35,811 bases of DNA. Source: Prado023 sp049688595. GTDB taxonomy: Bacteria; Actinomycetota; Actinomycetes; S36-B12; CAIYMF01. Where the stretch lies: the NCBI GenBank assembly GCA_049688595.1, contig JBAVLA010000262.1, positions 1-35,811 on the forward strand, given 5' to 3'. Each line of letters opens with the position of its first letter. The stretch's first letter is position 1. Position numbers and translations under genes: made by a program. Below the pieces are notes generated by a model, which saw only the letters and a program-made list of their open reading frames with translations, was not told the origin of the DNA and made no database searches. Below are positions 7,728 to 15,197 of the stretch, one piece after another.

Positions 7728-8359
7728 CAGCGGGCTCCCTCCGTGCTCACAGCGGCCTTCTGCGCCCGGATCAGGGCGGCTGGGGCGACATCCTCCAGCG
7801 CCAGACCCCGCCGAGCCGCGACCGCCTCGGGACGCTCCAGCATCTTCAGGGCGAAGACCGTCGCGTGCACGACGTTGATCGCGTTGTCCGAGCCCAGCGA
7901 CTTGCTCAGCACGTCATGGACCCCAGCGCACTCGAGCACGGCACGCACCGGGCCGCCGGCGATGACCCCCGTTCCGGGCGCGGCTGGGCGCAGCATGACC
8001 ACGCCGGCCGAGTCCTCGCCCGTCACCGGATGGGGGATCGTCCCCTGGATCCTCGGCACGGTGAAGAAGTGCTTCTTGGCCTCCTCCACGCCCTTGGCTA
8101 TGGCGGCGGGGACTTCCTTGGCCTTGCCGTACCCGACGCCCACGGTGCCATCGCCGTCTCCGACCACGACCAGCGCGGTGAAGCTGAACCGGCGACCACC
8201 CTTGACGACCTTGGCCACGCGGTTGATGGCCACGACGCGCTCGAGGTAGGGGGACTTCTCCTCCCGGGGCGCCCGATCATCCCGGCGACCGCGGCGCTCA
8301 CCTGAGCCGCCGGCGGCGCCCTCTCCGGGCCCGCCGCTGCGGCGCTGAACTCCAACCAT
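7727..8359 (-). CDS. rpsE: 30S ribosomal protein S5
   Basis: S5 lies at the mRNA entry site, where with S3 and S4 it has helicase-related and fidelity roles (ram and spectinomycin-resistance sites in model bacteria). It has 210 residues. A Gly/Arg-rich disordered N-terminus (about residues 1-35, GGPGEGAAGGSGERRGRRDD) precedes the double-stranded RNA-binding-like domain YLERVVAINRVAKVVKGGRR and the C-terminal domain GVHDVLSKSLGSDNAINVVH. Basic N-terminal extensions are usual in actinobacterial S5. It follows rplR by 21 bp. Confidence 0.97.
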   Translation of the reverse strand: MVGVQRRSGGPGEGAAGGSGERRGRRDDRAPREEKSPYLERVVAINRVAKVVKGGRRFSFTALVVVGDGDGTVGVGYGKAKEVPAAIAKGVEEAKKHFFTVPRIQGTIPHPVTGEDSAGVVMLRPAAPGTGVIAGGPVRAVLECAGVHDVLSKSLGSDNAINVVHATVFALKMLERPEAVAARRGLALEDVAPAALIRAQKAAVSTEGAR

Positions 8360-8380
8360 TGGTTCTCGTCCTCTTCCTCG

Positions 8381-8761
8381 TCAGAAGGCCAGACCGCCGT
8401 CGCGGGCGCCGTCGGCCAGGGCCGCGATGCGACCGTGATACTGGTTGCCGCCACGGTCGAACACGACCGTGGCGATGCCTGCGGCTCTGGCGCGCTGCGC
8501 CACGAGCTCGCCGACCTTGCGGGCCTTGGCCGTCTTGTCCCCCGAGTCCGCGCGCAGGTCCGCCTCCATGGTGGAGGCCCAGGCCAGCGTCGTCCCAGCG
8601 GTGTCATCGACCACCTGCACGAACAGGTGCCGCGCTGATCGGTTGACGACCACGCGCGGACGCGCGGGCGTGCCGACGACCTTCTTGCGCACGCGCAGGT
8701 GCCGGCGCGAGCGCCCCACTCGGGTGCTGCTCCCGGAACCGATCTTGGTTGCCACAGCCAT
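8381..8761 (-). CDS. rplR: 50S ribosomal protein L18
   Basis: 5S rRNA-binding protein of the central protuberance, working with L5 encoded a few genes upstream. It has 126 residues: a basic N-terminus with RRHLRVRKKVVGTPARPRVV, then RSARHLFVQVVDDTAGTTLA and the C-terminal FDRGGNQYHGRIAALADGAR signature. Length and order (rplF-rplR-rpsE) are normal. The start lies 3 bp after the rplF stop. Confidence 0.97.
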   Translation of the reverse strand: MAVATKIGSGSSTRVGRSRRHLRVRKKVVGTPARPRVVVNRSARHLFVQVVDDTAGTTLAWASTMEADLRADSGDKTAKARKVGELVAQRARAAGIATVVFDRGGNQYHGRIAALADGARDGGLAF

Positions 8762-8764
8762 GGT

Positions 8765-9304
8765 CTACCGACCCGCCTTTCCGGCCTTGCGGCGAATGAC
8801 CTCGCCCTCGTAGCGCACGCCCTTGCCCTTGTAGGGGTCAGGCTTGCGCAGCTTCCGCAGCTCCGCGGCGACCTCGCCGACCTGCTGCTTGTCGATCCCC
8901 GAGACCGAGAACCGGGTGGGCGCCTCGACCGCGAAGATGATCCCCTCGGGAGGTGCGACCAGGACCGGGTGGCTGAAGCCCAGGGAGAACTCGAGGTCCT
9001 TGCCCTTCGCGGTCACGCGATAGCCCGTCCCGACGATCTCCAGCTTCTTCGTGTAGCCCTGCGTCACTCCGGAGACCATGTTGGCCACGAGCGTCCTGGT
9101 CAGGCCGTGCAGCGACCGCGAGGTGCGCCCATCGTCGGGCCGCTTCACGGCGAGCGTGCCGTCCGCAGCCTTCTCAACCGTGATCGGGGCCGCAACCGTG
9201 TGGTTCAGGGTCCCCTTGGGGCCCGTGACCTTCACCTCAGCACCGTTGATTGCCACGTCCACGCCGGGGGGCACAGTGATCGGAAGTCGTCCGATTCTGG
9301 ACAT
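8765..9304 (-). CDS. rplF: 50S ribosomal protein L6
   Basis: L6 sits near the sarcin-ricin loop and the factor-binding centre of the 50S. It has 179 residues in two duplicated domains, starting MSRIGRLPITVPPGVDVAIN; the C-terminal L6 signature PDPYKGKGVRYEGEVIRRKA is intact. GGGAGGA lies about 7 nt before the ATG at 9304. It is 15 bp downstream of rpsH. Confidence 0.98.
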   Translation of the reverse strand: MSRIGRLPITVPPGVDVAINGAEVKVTGPKGTLNHTVAAPITVEKAADGTLAVKRPDDGRTSRSLHGLTRTLVANMVSGVTQGYTKKLEIVGTGYRVTAKGKDLEFSLGFSHPVLVAPPEGIIFAVEAPTRFSVSGIDKQQVGEVAAELRKLRKPDPYKGKGVRYEGEVIRRKAGKAGR

Positions 9305-9319
9305 GATTCGATCCTCCCG

Positions 9320-9718
9320 TCACCAGACGTAGGCGAGGACTTCCCCGCCGACGCCCTTGGCCTTGGCCTGCCGATCAGTCAGCAGGCCCGTGGATGTGGA
9401 GATGATCGCGATGCCCAGGCCGCCGAGCACCCGCGGCATCGCGGTGCTCTTGGCGTAGACCCGCAGGCCGGGCTTGCTCACGCGCCGGAGGCCGGCGATG
9501 GAGCGCTCCCGACTGGGGCCGTACTTCAGCACGATCGTGAGGGTCTGCCCCACGGTCGCGTCCTCAGTCCTGAAGTCCGCGATGTACCCCTGGGACTTCA
9601 GGATCTCGGCGATCCCGAACTTGATCTTGGAGAGCGGCATTGACACGGTCTCGTGGTAGGCCGTGTTCCCGTTGCGGATACGGGTGAGCATATCCGCGAT
9701 CGGGTCTGTCATTGTCAT
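9320..9718 (-). CDS. rpsH: 30S ribosomal protein S8
   Basis: Primary 16S rRNA-binding protein of the central domain, and feedback regulator of the spc operon in E. coli. It has 132 residues with DPIADMLTRIRNGNTAYHET at the N-terminus and the C-terminal signature KSTAMPRVLGGLGIAIISTS. Two ATG codons lie two codons apart; 9718 matches the MxMxDP start known from E. coli, while the second (9712) has the better AAGG spacing. The 83-bp gap after rpsN shows no clear signal. Confidence 0.97.
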   Translation of the reverse strand: MTMTDPIADMLTRIRNGNTAYHETVSMPLSKIKFGIAEILKSQGYIADFRTEDATVGQTLTIVLKYGPSRERSIAGLRRVSKPGLRVYAKSTAMPRVLGGLGIAIISTSTGLLTDRQAKAKGVGGEVLAYVW

Positions 9719-9801
9719 GGCCTTCGGGCCTTTCTCGCCGTGGTATCCGCTGGCAGTGCCGGCGGACCTGCGGCGCCTGAATAGGTTGGGGGTGGACGGG
9801 G

Positions 9802-9987
9802 CTACCAGCTGGACTTGGTCACGCCGGGCAGCTCACCGCGGTGCGCCATCTGGCGGACGCAGACCCGGCACAGGCCGAACTTGCGATAGACCGAGTGCGG
9901 TCGACCGCACCGGGTGCAGCGGGTATAGGCACGCACGGCGTACTTCGGCTTGCGCGCCTGCTTGTTGATCAGGGCCTTCTTCGCCAC
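9802..9987 (-). CDS. rpsN: 30S ribosomal protein S14, zinc-binding type Z
   Basis: Short S14 of the 30S head, 61 residues from GTG at 9987: MAKKALINKQARKPKYAVRA. It carries two CxxC pairs (CTRC and CRVC) that bind zinc, so it is the type Z paralogue and not the roughly 100-residue zinc-free form. Actinobacteria often keep a zinc-free copy elsewhere under a zinc-responsive regulator; none is in this window. Four bases separate it from the rplE stop. Confidence 0.97.
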   Translation of the reverse strand: MAKKALINKQARKPKYAVRAYTRCTRCGRPHSVYRKFGLCRVCVRQMAHRGELPGVTKSSW

Positions 9988-9991
9988 GTGG

Positions 9992-10714
9992 TCACTTCTC
10001 CTTGTAGGGGAACCCGAGCGCCTTGAGCAGCGCGCGCCCCTCGTCATCAGTCCTGGCGGTCGTGACCACCGTGATGTCCATGCCGCGGACGCGGTCGATC
10101 CTGTCCTGGTCGATCTCGTGGAACATGGACTGCTCGATCAGGCCGAACGTGTAGTTCCCGTTGCCATCGAACTGGGCGGGGCTGAGCCCGCGGAAATCAC
10201 GGATGCGCGGCAGCGCCACGCTGAGGAGGCGGTCGAGGAACTCCCACATCCGATCGCCGCGAAGGGTCACGTGGCACCCGATCGGCATGCCCTCGCGCAG
10301 CTTGAACTGCGCGATCGACTTGCGCGCCTTGGTCACCTGCGGCTTCTGGCCGGTGATCGCCGTGAGGTCGCGGATCGCGCCCTCGATCAGCTTCGAGTCG
10401 CGGGCAGCCTCCCCGACTCCCATGTTGACCACGATCTTGACAAGGCCGGGGACCTGCATGACATTGGCATACTCGTACTGCTTGCGCAGCGCGGGGAGGA
10501 TCTCCTCCCGGTACCGCACCTTCAGCCGTGGCATCGTAGCAGCCGCAGGTGTGGCGACCTCAGCGGTCGCCGCCGGTGCCGGTGGTGCCTCTGCGGCCCG
10601 CTTCGAGGGCGCGGCCGCAGCCTTCTTCGTCGTGGCGGACGCCGAGGCCGCCTTCTTGGCCGAGCCGGCTGTCGAAGTGGTCCGCTTGGCCGATCCAGCT
10701 GTCGAGGTGCTCAT
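9992..10714 (-). CDS. rplE: 50S ribosomal protein L5 with N-terminal Ala/Lys/Thr-rich extension
   Basis: 5S rRNA-binding protein of the central protuberance, contacting P-site tRNA. The conserved protein starts at about residue 61 (MPRLKVRYREEILPALRKQY) and runs normally through NVMQVPGLVKIVVNMGVGEA, the AITGQKPQVTKARKSIAQFK block and GMDITVVTTARTDDEGRALL. In front lies a 60-residue low-complexity tail (STAGSAKRTTSTAGSAKKAA, later PAPAATAEVATPAAAT). The start at 10714 shares a base with the rplX stop (TGATG), supporting translation of the long form; initiation at the internal ATG (10534) would give the usual size of about 180 residues. Total length is 240. Confidence 0.95.
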   Translation of the reverse strand: MSTSTAGSAKRTTSTAGSAKKAASASATTKKAAAAPSKRAAEAPPAPAATAEVATPAAATMPRLKVRYREEILPALRKQYEYANVMQVPGLVKIVVNMGVGEAARDSKLIEGAIRDLTAITGQKPQVTKARKSIAQFKLREGMPIGCHVTLRGDRMWEFLDRLLSVALPRIRDFRGLSPAQFDGNGNYTFGLIEQSMFHEIDQDRIDRVRGMDITVVTTARTDDEGRALLKALGFPYKEK

Positions 10715-11070
10715 CAGATGTCCTTACCGGAGCGCTTCGAGACTCGCACGTTGCGCTGTGCCGAGTACGTGGTCCCATCGGGGCGGGTCCGGTCGACCGT
10801 CTCCCTGCGGAAGCCCACTCGCGTGGCCCGCTTCTCGTCTGCGGGGACCAGCATCACGTTGGAGACGTGGATCGGCGCCTCCTTGACCACGATCCCTCCG
10901 GTCTTGGCGCCTCGGGCGTTCTGGCCGACCTTCGTGTGCCGCTTGACGCGGTTCACGCCCTCAACCAGGACGCGCTGGGTGTCGGGGTACACGACCAGGA
11001 CCGTGCCGGTGACGCCGGCGTCCCTGCCGGCAATCACCTGCACGGTGTCCCCCTTGCGGATCTTCGCCAT
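10714..11070 (-). CDS. rplX: 50S ribosomal protein L24
   Basis: Assembly-initiator protein that binds the 5' end of 23S rRNA and lies at the exit-tunnel rim. It has 118 residues: the KOW motif MAKIRKGDTVQVIAGRDAGV, then VLVEGVNRVKRHTKVGQNAR and a C-terminal RNVRVSKRSGKDI. Both ends overlap neighbours by one base (TGATG with rplN upstream and rplE downstream), so rplN-rplX-rplE should be translationally coupled. Confidence 0.97.
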   Translation of the reverse strand: MAKIRKGDTVQVIAGRDAGVTGTVLVVYPDTQRVLVEGVNRVKRHTKVGQNARGAKTGGIVVKEAPIHVSNVMLVPADEKRATRVGFRRETVDRTRPDGTTYSAQRNVRVSKRSGKDI

Positions 11071-11438
11071 CACAGCACCTCCGGGGCCAGCGAGATGATC
11101 TTCATGTACTTCTTCTCGCGCAGCTCGCGGCCGACGGGCCCGAAGATGCGGGTTCCACGCGGCTCCCCATCGCCCTTGAGGATCACTGCGGCATTCTCGT
11201 CGAACTTGATGTACGACCCGTCGGGACGGCGACGCTCCTTGGCGGTGCGCACGACGACGGCCTTGACGACTTCGCCCTTCTTGACGTTGCCGCCCGGGAT
11301 GGCGTCCTTGACCGTTGCCACTATGACGTCGCCGATGCCGGCGTAGCGCCGACCCGACCCGCCGAGGACGCGGATGCAGAGCAGCTCCTTGGCACCCGTG
11401 TTGTCGGCGACCCGCAGTCGCGACTCCTGCTGAATCAC
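11070..11438 (-). CDS. rplN: 50S ribosomal protein L14
   Basis: L14 forms inter-subunit bridge B8 and is the binding site of the silencing factor RsfS. It has 122 residues from GTG at 11438, with GGAGAAGAAC upstream; MIQQESRLRVADNTGAKELL is the exact family start, and the signatures GDVIVATVKDAIPGGNVKKG and DENAAVILKGDGEPRGTRIF are intact. It opens the spc operon 63 bp after rpsQ. An in-frame upstream start would add residues unlike L14. Confidence 0.98.
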   Translation of the reverse strand: MIQQESRLRVADNTGAKELLCIRVLGGSGRRYAGIGDVIVATVKDAIPGGNVKKGEVVKAVVVRTAKERRRPDGSYIKFDENAAVILKGDGEPRGTRIFGPVGRELREKKYMKIISLAPEVL

Positions 11439-11501
11439 GTTCTTCTCCTGATCGTCGTGCCGGTTCTCGCAGGGTCCGCCCACGAGCCTGGCCGAACCGG
11501 A

Positions 11502-11807
11502 CTACTTGGCCTTCTCGAGGATCTCCACCACGCGCCAGCGCTTGGTCGCCGACGTCGGACGGGTCTCCATCAACAGGACGCGGTCGCCGACGCTGGCGGT
11601 GTTGGCCTCGTCGTGCGCCTTGAGCTTGGCCGTGCGGCGCACGACCTTGCCGTAGAGCGGGTGCGTGAAGCGATCCTCGACGGCGACGACCACAGTGCGG
11701 TCCATCTTGTCGCTGACGACGTACCCCTCGCGGGTCTTGCGGTAGCCCCGGGTCATGGCCTGGGCCTGGGACGAGCTCGGCGTCACAGACTGTTCCTTCT
11801 TGCTCAT
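11502..11807 (-). CDS. rpsQ: 30S ribosomal protein S17
   Basis: Primary 16S rRNA-binding protein of the 30S body with an OB fold; 101 residues. The core begins at RGYRKTREGYVVSDKMDRTV and includes VEDRFTHPLYGKVVRRTAKL and GDRVLLMETRPTSATKRWRV. A Ser/Gln-rich N-terminal stretch (MSKKEQSVTPSSSQAQAM) precedes it. The start at 11807 overlaps the rpmC stop by four bases (ATGA). It closes the S10 operon; a 63-bp gap with only the rplN ribosome-binding site follows. Confidence 0.97.
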   Translation of the reverse strand: MSKKEQSVTPSSSQAQAMTRGYRKTREGYVVSDKMDRTVVVAVEDRFTHPLYGKVVRRTAKLKAHDEANTASVGDRVLLMETRPTSATKRWRVVEILEKAK

Positions 11808-12070
11808 GCCTTGGCACCCTTCTTGGCCTTGGCCGACGTGGTCGACGCCGCGACGACTGGCTCGTCGGTGATGCCCAGTTCGCGCTCGCGCATCACGGTG
11901 TAGATGCGCGCGATGTCCTTCTTGACCGCGCGCAGCCGTCCGTGGCTCTCCAACTGCCCCGTGGCGGCCTGGAAGCGCAGGTTGAACAGCTCCTCCTTGG
12001 CCTCGCGCAGCTTGGTCACCAAGTCCTCGGTGTCTACGTTGCGCAGCTCGCCTGCGGTGGTAGCAGCCAT
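11804..12070 (-). CDS. rpmC: 50S ribosomal protein L29
   Basis: L29 lies beside L23 at the polypeptide exit port, where it helps dock SRP and trigger factor. It has 88 residues: a two-helix core (TKLREAKEELFNLRFQAATG and LRAVKKDIARIYTVMREREL) with a short Ala/Lys tail (TTSAKAKKGAKA), somewhat longer than the roughly 65-residue minimum. Both ends overlap neighbours, by one base with rplP and by four with rpsQ. Confidence 0.97.
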   Translation of the reverse strand: MAATTAGELRNVDTEDLVTKLREAKEELFNLRFQAATGQLESHGRLRAVKKDIARIYTVMRERELGITDEPVVAASTTSAKAKKGAKA

Positions 12071-12489
12071 CAGTCCTCACCCACTTCACGCCGGACGATC
12101 CGGCACTTCATCGGCATCTTGTGCGCAGCGCGCATCAGCGCCTCCCGAGCGACCGTCTCGTCGGGGTAGCTCAACTCGAACAGCACTCGACCCGGCTTGA
12201 CGTTGACCACCCACCACTCGGGCGAGCCCTTGCCGGATCCCATGCGGGTCTCAGCGGGCTTCTTGGTCAGGGGCCGGTCCGGGTAGACGTTGATCCACAC
12301 CCGTCCGCCACGACGGATGTGCCTGGTGATCGCGATACGAGCGCTCTCGATCTGACGATTCGTCACGTAGGAGTGCTCCAGCGCCATGAGCCCGTACTGG
12401 CCGAACGTCACCTTCGTGCCGCCGGAGGCGTGCCCGTGCCGGTCCGGGCGGTGCTGCTTGCGGTGCTTGACCCGCCGAGGGATCAACAT
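12070..12489 (-). CDS. rplP: 50S ribosomal protein L16
   Basis: L16 helps position tRNA in the A site and is needed for late 50S assembly. It has 139 residues from ATG at 12489, one base after the rpsC stop: MLIPRRVKHRKQHRPDRHGH. The family signatures ESARIAITRHIRRGGRVWIN and ETRMGSGKGSPEWWVVNVKP are intact. The basic arginine in the GSGKGSPE region that can be hydroxylated in E. coli is not assessable here. Confidence 0.98.
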   Translation of the reverse strand: MLIPRRVKHRKQHRPDRHGHASGGTKVTFGQYGLMALEHSYVTNRQIESARIAITRHIRRGGRVWINVYPDRPLTKKPAETRMGSGKGSPEWWVVNVKPGRVLFELSYPDETVAREALMRAAHKMPMKCRIVRREVGED

Positions 12490-12490
12490 G

Positions 12491-13270
12491 TCAGGACTCC
12501 GTTCCAGCAGTCTCGACGGCGCCGGCAGAGGCCGGGGCCTGCTCACGGTCGCGACGAGGGCGCCCGCCCGCGGGACGGCGCGCCTGACCCAGACGACTGG
12601 CTGCGGCTGCGGCTTCCCGCTCGGCCTTGGATCCGGTCACGTCGCCCTTGTAGATCCAGACCTTCACGCCGATCCGGCCGAACGTGGTCCTGGCCTCGTA
12701 GAACCCGTAGTCGATGTCCGCGCGCAGCGTGTGCAGCGGGACGCGGCCCTCTCGGTAGAACTCCGACCGGGACATCTCCGCCCCGCCCAAACGACCGGAG
12801 CACTGCACCCGGATCCCCTTGGCGCCGGACTTCATGGTCGACTGCATGCCCTTGCGCATCGCGCGCCGGAACGACACGCGACTGCTCAGCTGCTCGGCGA
12901 TGCCCTGCGCGACCAGCTGGGCGTCCGTCTCCGGGTTCTTCACCTCCAGGATGTTCAACTGCACCTGCTTGGCAGTGAGCTTCTCGAGGTCACCCCGGAT
13001 GCGCTCTGCCTCCTGGCCGCGGCGACCGATCACGATCCCCGGTCGCGCCGTATGGATGTCGACCCGCACGCGGTCGCGGGTGCGCTCGATGTCGACGTGG
13101 CTGATGCCGGCCCGCTCCATGCCCTTGCTGAGCATCCGCCGGATCGCCACGTCCTCGGCGACGTAGTCGCGATAGCGCTGGCCGGTCTTCGTGGAGTCCG
13201 CGAACCACCGGCTGGCGAAATCGGACGTGATTCCCAGGCGGAACCCGTGCGGATTGACCTTCTGGCCCAT
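12491..13270 (-). CDS. rpsC: 30S ribosomal protein S3
   Basis: S3 lines the mRNA entry channel together with S4 and S5. It has 259 residues: MGQKVNPHGFRLGITSDFAS, a KH type 2 domain with RPGIVIGRRGQEAERIRGDL (GRRG loop), and the C-terminal domain SGRLGGAEMSRSEFYREGRV and DIDYGFYEARTTFGRIGVKV. From about residue 215 a disordered Arg/Ala tail follows (QARRPAGGRPRRDREQAPAS), which is common in Actinobacteria. It starts 4 bp after rplV. Confidence 0.98.
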   Translation of the reverse strand: MGQKVNPHGFRLGITSDFASRWFADSTKTGQRYRDYVAEDVAIRRMLSKGMERAGISHVDIERTRDRVRVDIHTARPGIVIGRRGQEAERIRGDLEKLTAKQVQLNILEVKNPETDAQLVAQGIAEQLSSRVSFRRAMRKGMQSTMKSGAKGIRVQCSGRLGGAEMSRSEFYREGRVPLHTLRADIDYGFYEARTTFGRIGVKVWIYKGDVTGSKAEREAAAAASRLGQARRPAGGRPRRDREQAPASAGAVETAGTES

Positions 13271-13274
13271 TCCG

Positions 13275-13631
13275 TCAGCCCTTCTTCCCAGTCGCAGGAC
13301 GCGCTGCGACGACTACGGTGATGTGGCTCGTGCGCTTGTTGATCCGATACGCCCGGCCCTGGGCCCTCGGACGGAACCGCTTCATCGTCGGACCCTCGTC
13401 GACGTAGGCCTCGGCCACGTACAGCGTCGAGACATCCTTGTGCTGGTGGTTGTTCACGGCGTTGGCGATGGCGCTGTCGAGCACCTTGCCCACTGGCTCG
13501 CTGGCCCCCTGCGGAGCGAACTGCAGCACAGCCTGCGCCTGTGCAGCTGGCAGTCCACGGATGAGGTCCACCACCCGGCGGGCCTTCATGGGCGTGACGC
13601 GGACGAACCGCGCCTGGGCCCTGGCTTCCAT
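13275..13631 (-). CDS. rplV: 50S ribosomal protein L22
   Basis: L22 extends a beta-hairpin into the exit tunnel beside L4 and helps define macrolide sensitivity. It has 118 residues: MEARAQARFVRVTPMKARRV, the VLDSAIANAVNNHQHKDVST helix, and the hairpin VDEGPTMKRFRPRAQGRAYR with normal length, so no tunnel deletion of the macrolide-resistance kind is visible. A 106-bp gap separates it from rpsS and contains an AT-rich palindrome (13662-13671). Confidence 0.97.
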   Translation of the reverse strand: MEARAQARFVRVTPMKARRVVDLIRGLPAAQAQAVLQFAPQGASEPVGKVLDSAIANAVNNHQHKDVSTLYVAEAYVDEGPTMKRFRPRAQGRAYRINKRTSHITVVVAARPATGKKG

Positions 13632-13737
13632 CGCTTACCCCTTGCTGTGTCTTGGTCTCGTATCGTACGATTGTTCGATAGGCCGCTGGCTGTCTCCGCT
13701 GTCGCTTCGGCTCACGCCTCGCACCCAGCTACGACGA

Positions 13738-14019
13738 CTAGCGGCGCTTGGCCTTCCGGTCGTCCTTGACGTGGCCGCGGAAGGTGCGGGTCGGGGCGAA
13801 CTCGCCGAGCTTGTGGCCGACCATGTTCTCGGTCACGAACACCGGCACATGCTTGCGACCGTCGTGGACGGCGATGGTGTGCCCGAGCATCTCCGGCACG
13901 ATCATCGACCGTCGCGACCAGGTCTTGATCACGTTCTTGGTTCCCCTGGCGTTCTGGACGTCCACCTTCTTGGTCAAGTGGTCGTCGACGAAGGGTCCCT
14001 TCTTAAGGCTTCGCGGCAT
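13738..14019 (-). CDS. rpsS: 30S ribosomal protein S19
   Basis: S19 in the 30S head forms a complex with S13 near the A and P sites. It has 93 residues: MPRSLKKGPFVDDHLTKKVD, then TWSRRSMIVPEMLGHTIAVH and VFVTENMVGHKLGEFAPTRT. Length and sequence are standard. It lies 11 bp after rplB. Confidence 0.98.
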   Translation of the reverse strand: MPRSLKKGPFVDDHLTKKVDVQNARGTKNVIKTWSRRSMIVPEMLGHTIAVHDGRKHVPVFVTENMVGHKLGEFAPTRTFRGHVKDDRKAKRR

Positions 14020-14030
14020 GTGTGGGTTCC

Positions 14031-14867
14031 TCAGCGCTTCTTGCCGGTCTTGCGGCGGCGGACGATGAACTTCTCGGAGGCCTTGTGCGCCTTGCGCGTA
14101 CGGCCCTCGGGCTTGCCAGCGGGGTTCACCGGATGGCGTCCGCCGGAGGTCTTGCCCTCACCACCACCGTGCGGATGGTCGATCGGGTTCATGGCAACGC
14201 CACGCACCGTGGGCCGCTTGCCCTTCCAGCGCATGCGCCCGGCCTTGCCCCAGTTGATGTTCGACTGCTCGGCGTTGCCGACCTCCCCGATGGTGGCCCG
14301 GCAGCGTGCATCGACGTTGCGGATCTCGCCAGAGGGCATGCGCAACTGGGCATACGGGCCGTCCTTCGCCACCAACTGCACGCTCGCGCCGGCTGAGCGG
14401 GCGATCTTCGCCCCGCCACCAGGGCGCAGCTCCACGGCGTGCACGACCGTGCCGACCGGGATGTTGCGCAGCGGCAGGTTGTTGCCCGGCTTGATGTCAG
14501 CCGACGGCCCGGTCTCGACCCGATCGCCCTGCTTGAGCTTCTCGGGCGCGACGATGTAGCGCTTCTCGCCATCGGCGAAGTGCAGCAGGGCGATGCGCGC
14601 GGTCCGATTGGGGTCGTACTCGATGTGGGCCACTCGCGCCGGCACGCCGTCCTTGTCCGAGCGCCTGAAGTCGATCACTCGGTAGGCACGCTTGTGCCCA
14701 CCGCCCTGATGACGCGCGGTGATCCGGCCAGAGGTGTTCCGGCCACCCTTCTGCGGCAGTGGCTCGACCAGCGCCTTCTCCGGCTCGGACCGGGTGATCT
14801 CGACGAAGTCGGCAACGCTGGAGCCACGACGGCCCGGCGTTGTCGGCTTGTACTTGCGGATTCCCAT
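14031..14867 (-). CDS. rplB: 50S ribosomal protein L2
   Basis: L2 is required for subunit association and supports the peptidyl transferase centre. It has 278 residues: MGIRKYKPTTPGRRGSSVAD, the RNA-binding domain with GRNTSGRITARHQGGGHKRA, and the C-terminal signature PIDHPHGGGEGKTSGGRHPV that includes the universally conserved histidine. GAGGAAACC precedes the ATG. It follows rplW by 30 bp. Confidence 0.98.
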   Translation of the reverse strand: MGIRKYKPTTPGRRGSSVADFVEITRSEPEKALVEPLPQKGGRNTSGRITARHQGGGHKRAYRVIDFRRSDKDGVPARVAHIEYDPNRTARIALLHFADGEKRYIVAPEKLKQGDRVETGPSADIKPGNNLPLRNIPVGTVVHAVELRPGGGAKIARSAGASVQLVAKDGPYAQLRMPSGEIRNVDARCRATIGEVGNAEQSNINWGKAGRMRWKGKRPTVRGVAMNPIDHPHGGGEGKTSGGRHPVNPAGKPEGRTRKAHKASEKFIVRRRKTGKKR

Positions 14868-14897
14868 GGTTTCCTCGTTCTGCTCAGGTTGGCCTGG

Positions 14898-15197
14898 TCA
14901 GCTGACCGGGCCGCCGAAGATGTCTATGCGGTCACCCGCAGCCACCGAGACGATCGCTCGCTTCGTGTTGGACCGGCGGCCCAACCCACGACGCGTGCGC
15001 ACGCGCTTGCCCTCCCGGTTCTGCGTGTTCACGGACACGACCTTCACCTTGAAGACCTTCTCAACCGCGATCTTGATCTCGGTCTTGTTGGCATCTGGGG
15101 CGACGATGAACGTGTACTTGTTCTCGTCCAGCAGGCCGTAGCTCTTCTCTGAGATGACCGGCGCGATCAACACGTCCCGGTGGTCGGTGACCCTCAC
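14898..15197 (-). CDS. rplW: 50S ribosomal protein L23
   Basis: L23 at the polypeptide exit is the main docking point for trigger factor and SRP. It has 99 residues: RDVLIAPVISEKSYGLLDEN, then VAPDANKTEIKIAVEKVFKV and RTRRGLGRRSNTKRAIVSVA. The start is GTG at 15197, overlapping the rplD stop by four bases (GTGA), so L23 translation is coupled to the end of the unusual L4 tail. Confidence 0.97.
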   Translation of the reverse strand: MRVTDHRDVLIAPVISEKSYGLLDENKYTFIVAPDANKTEIKIAVEKVFKVKVVSVNTQNREGKRVRTRRGLGRRSNTKRAIVSVAAGDRIDIFGGPVS

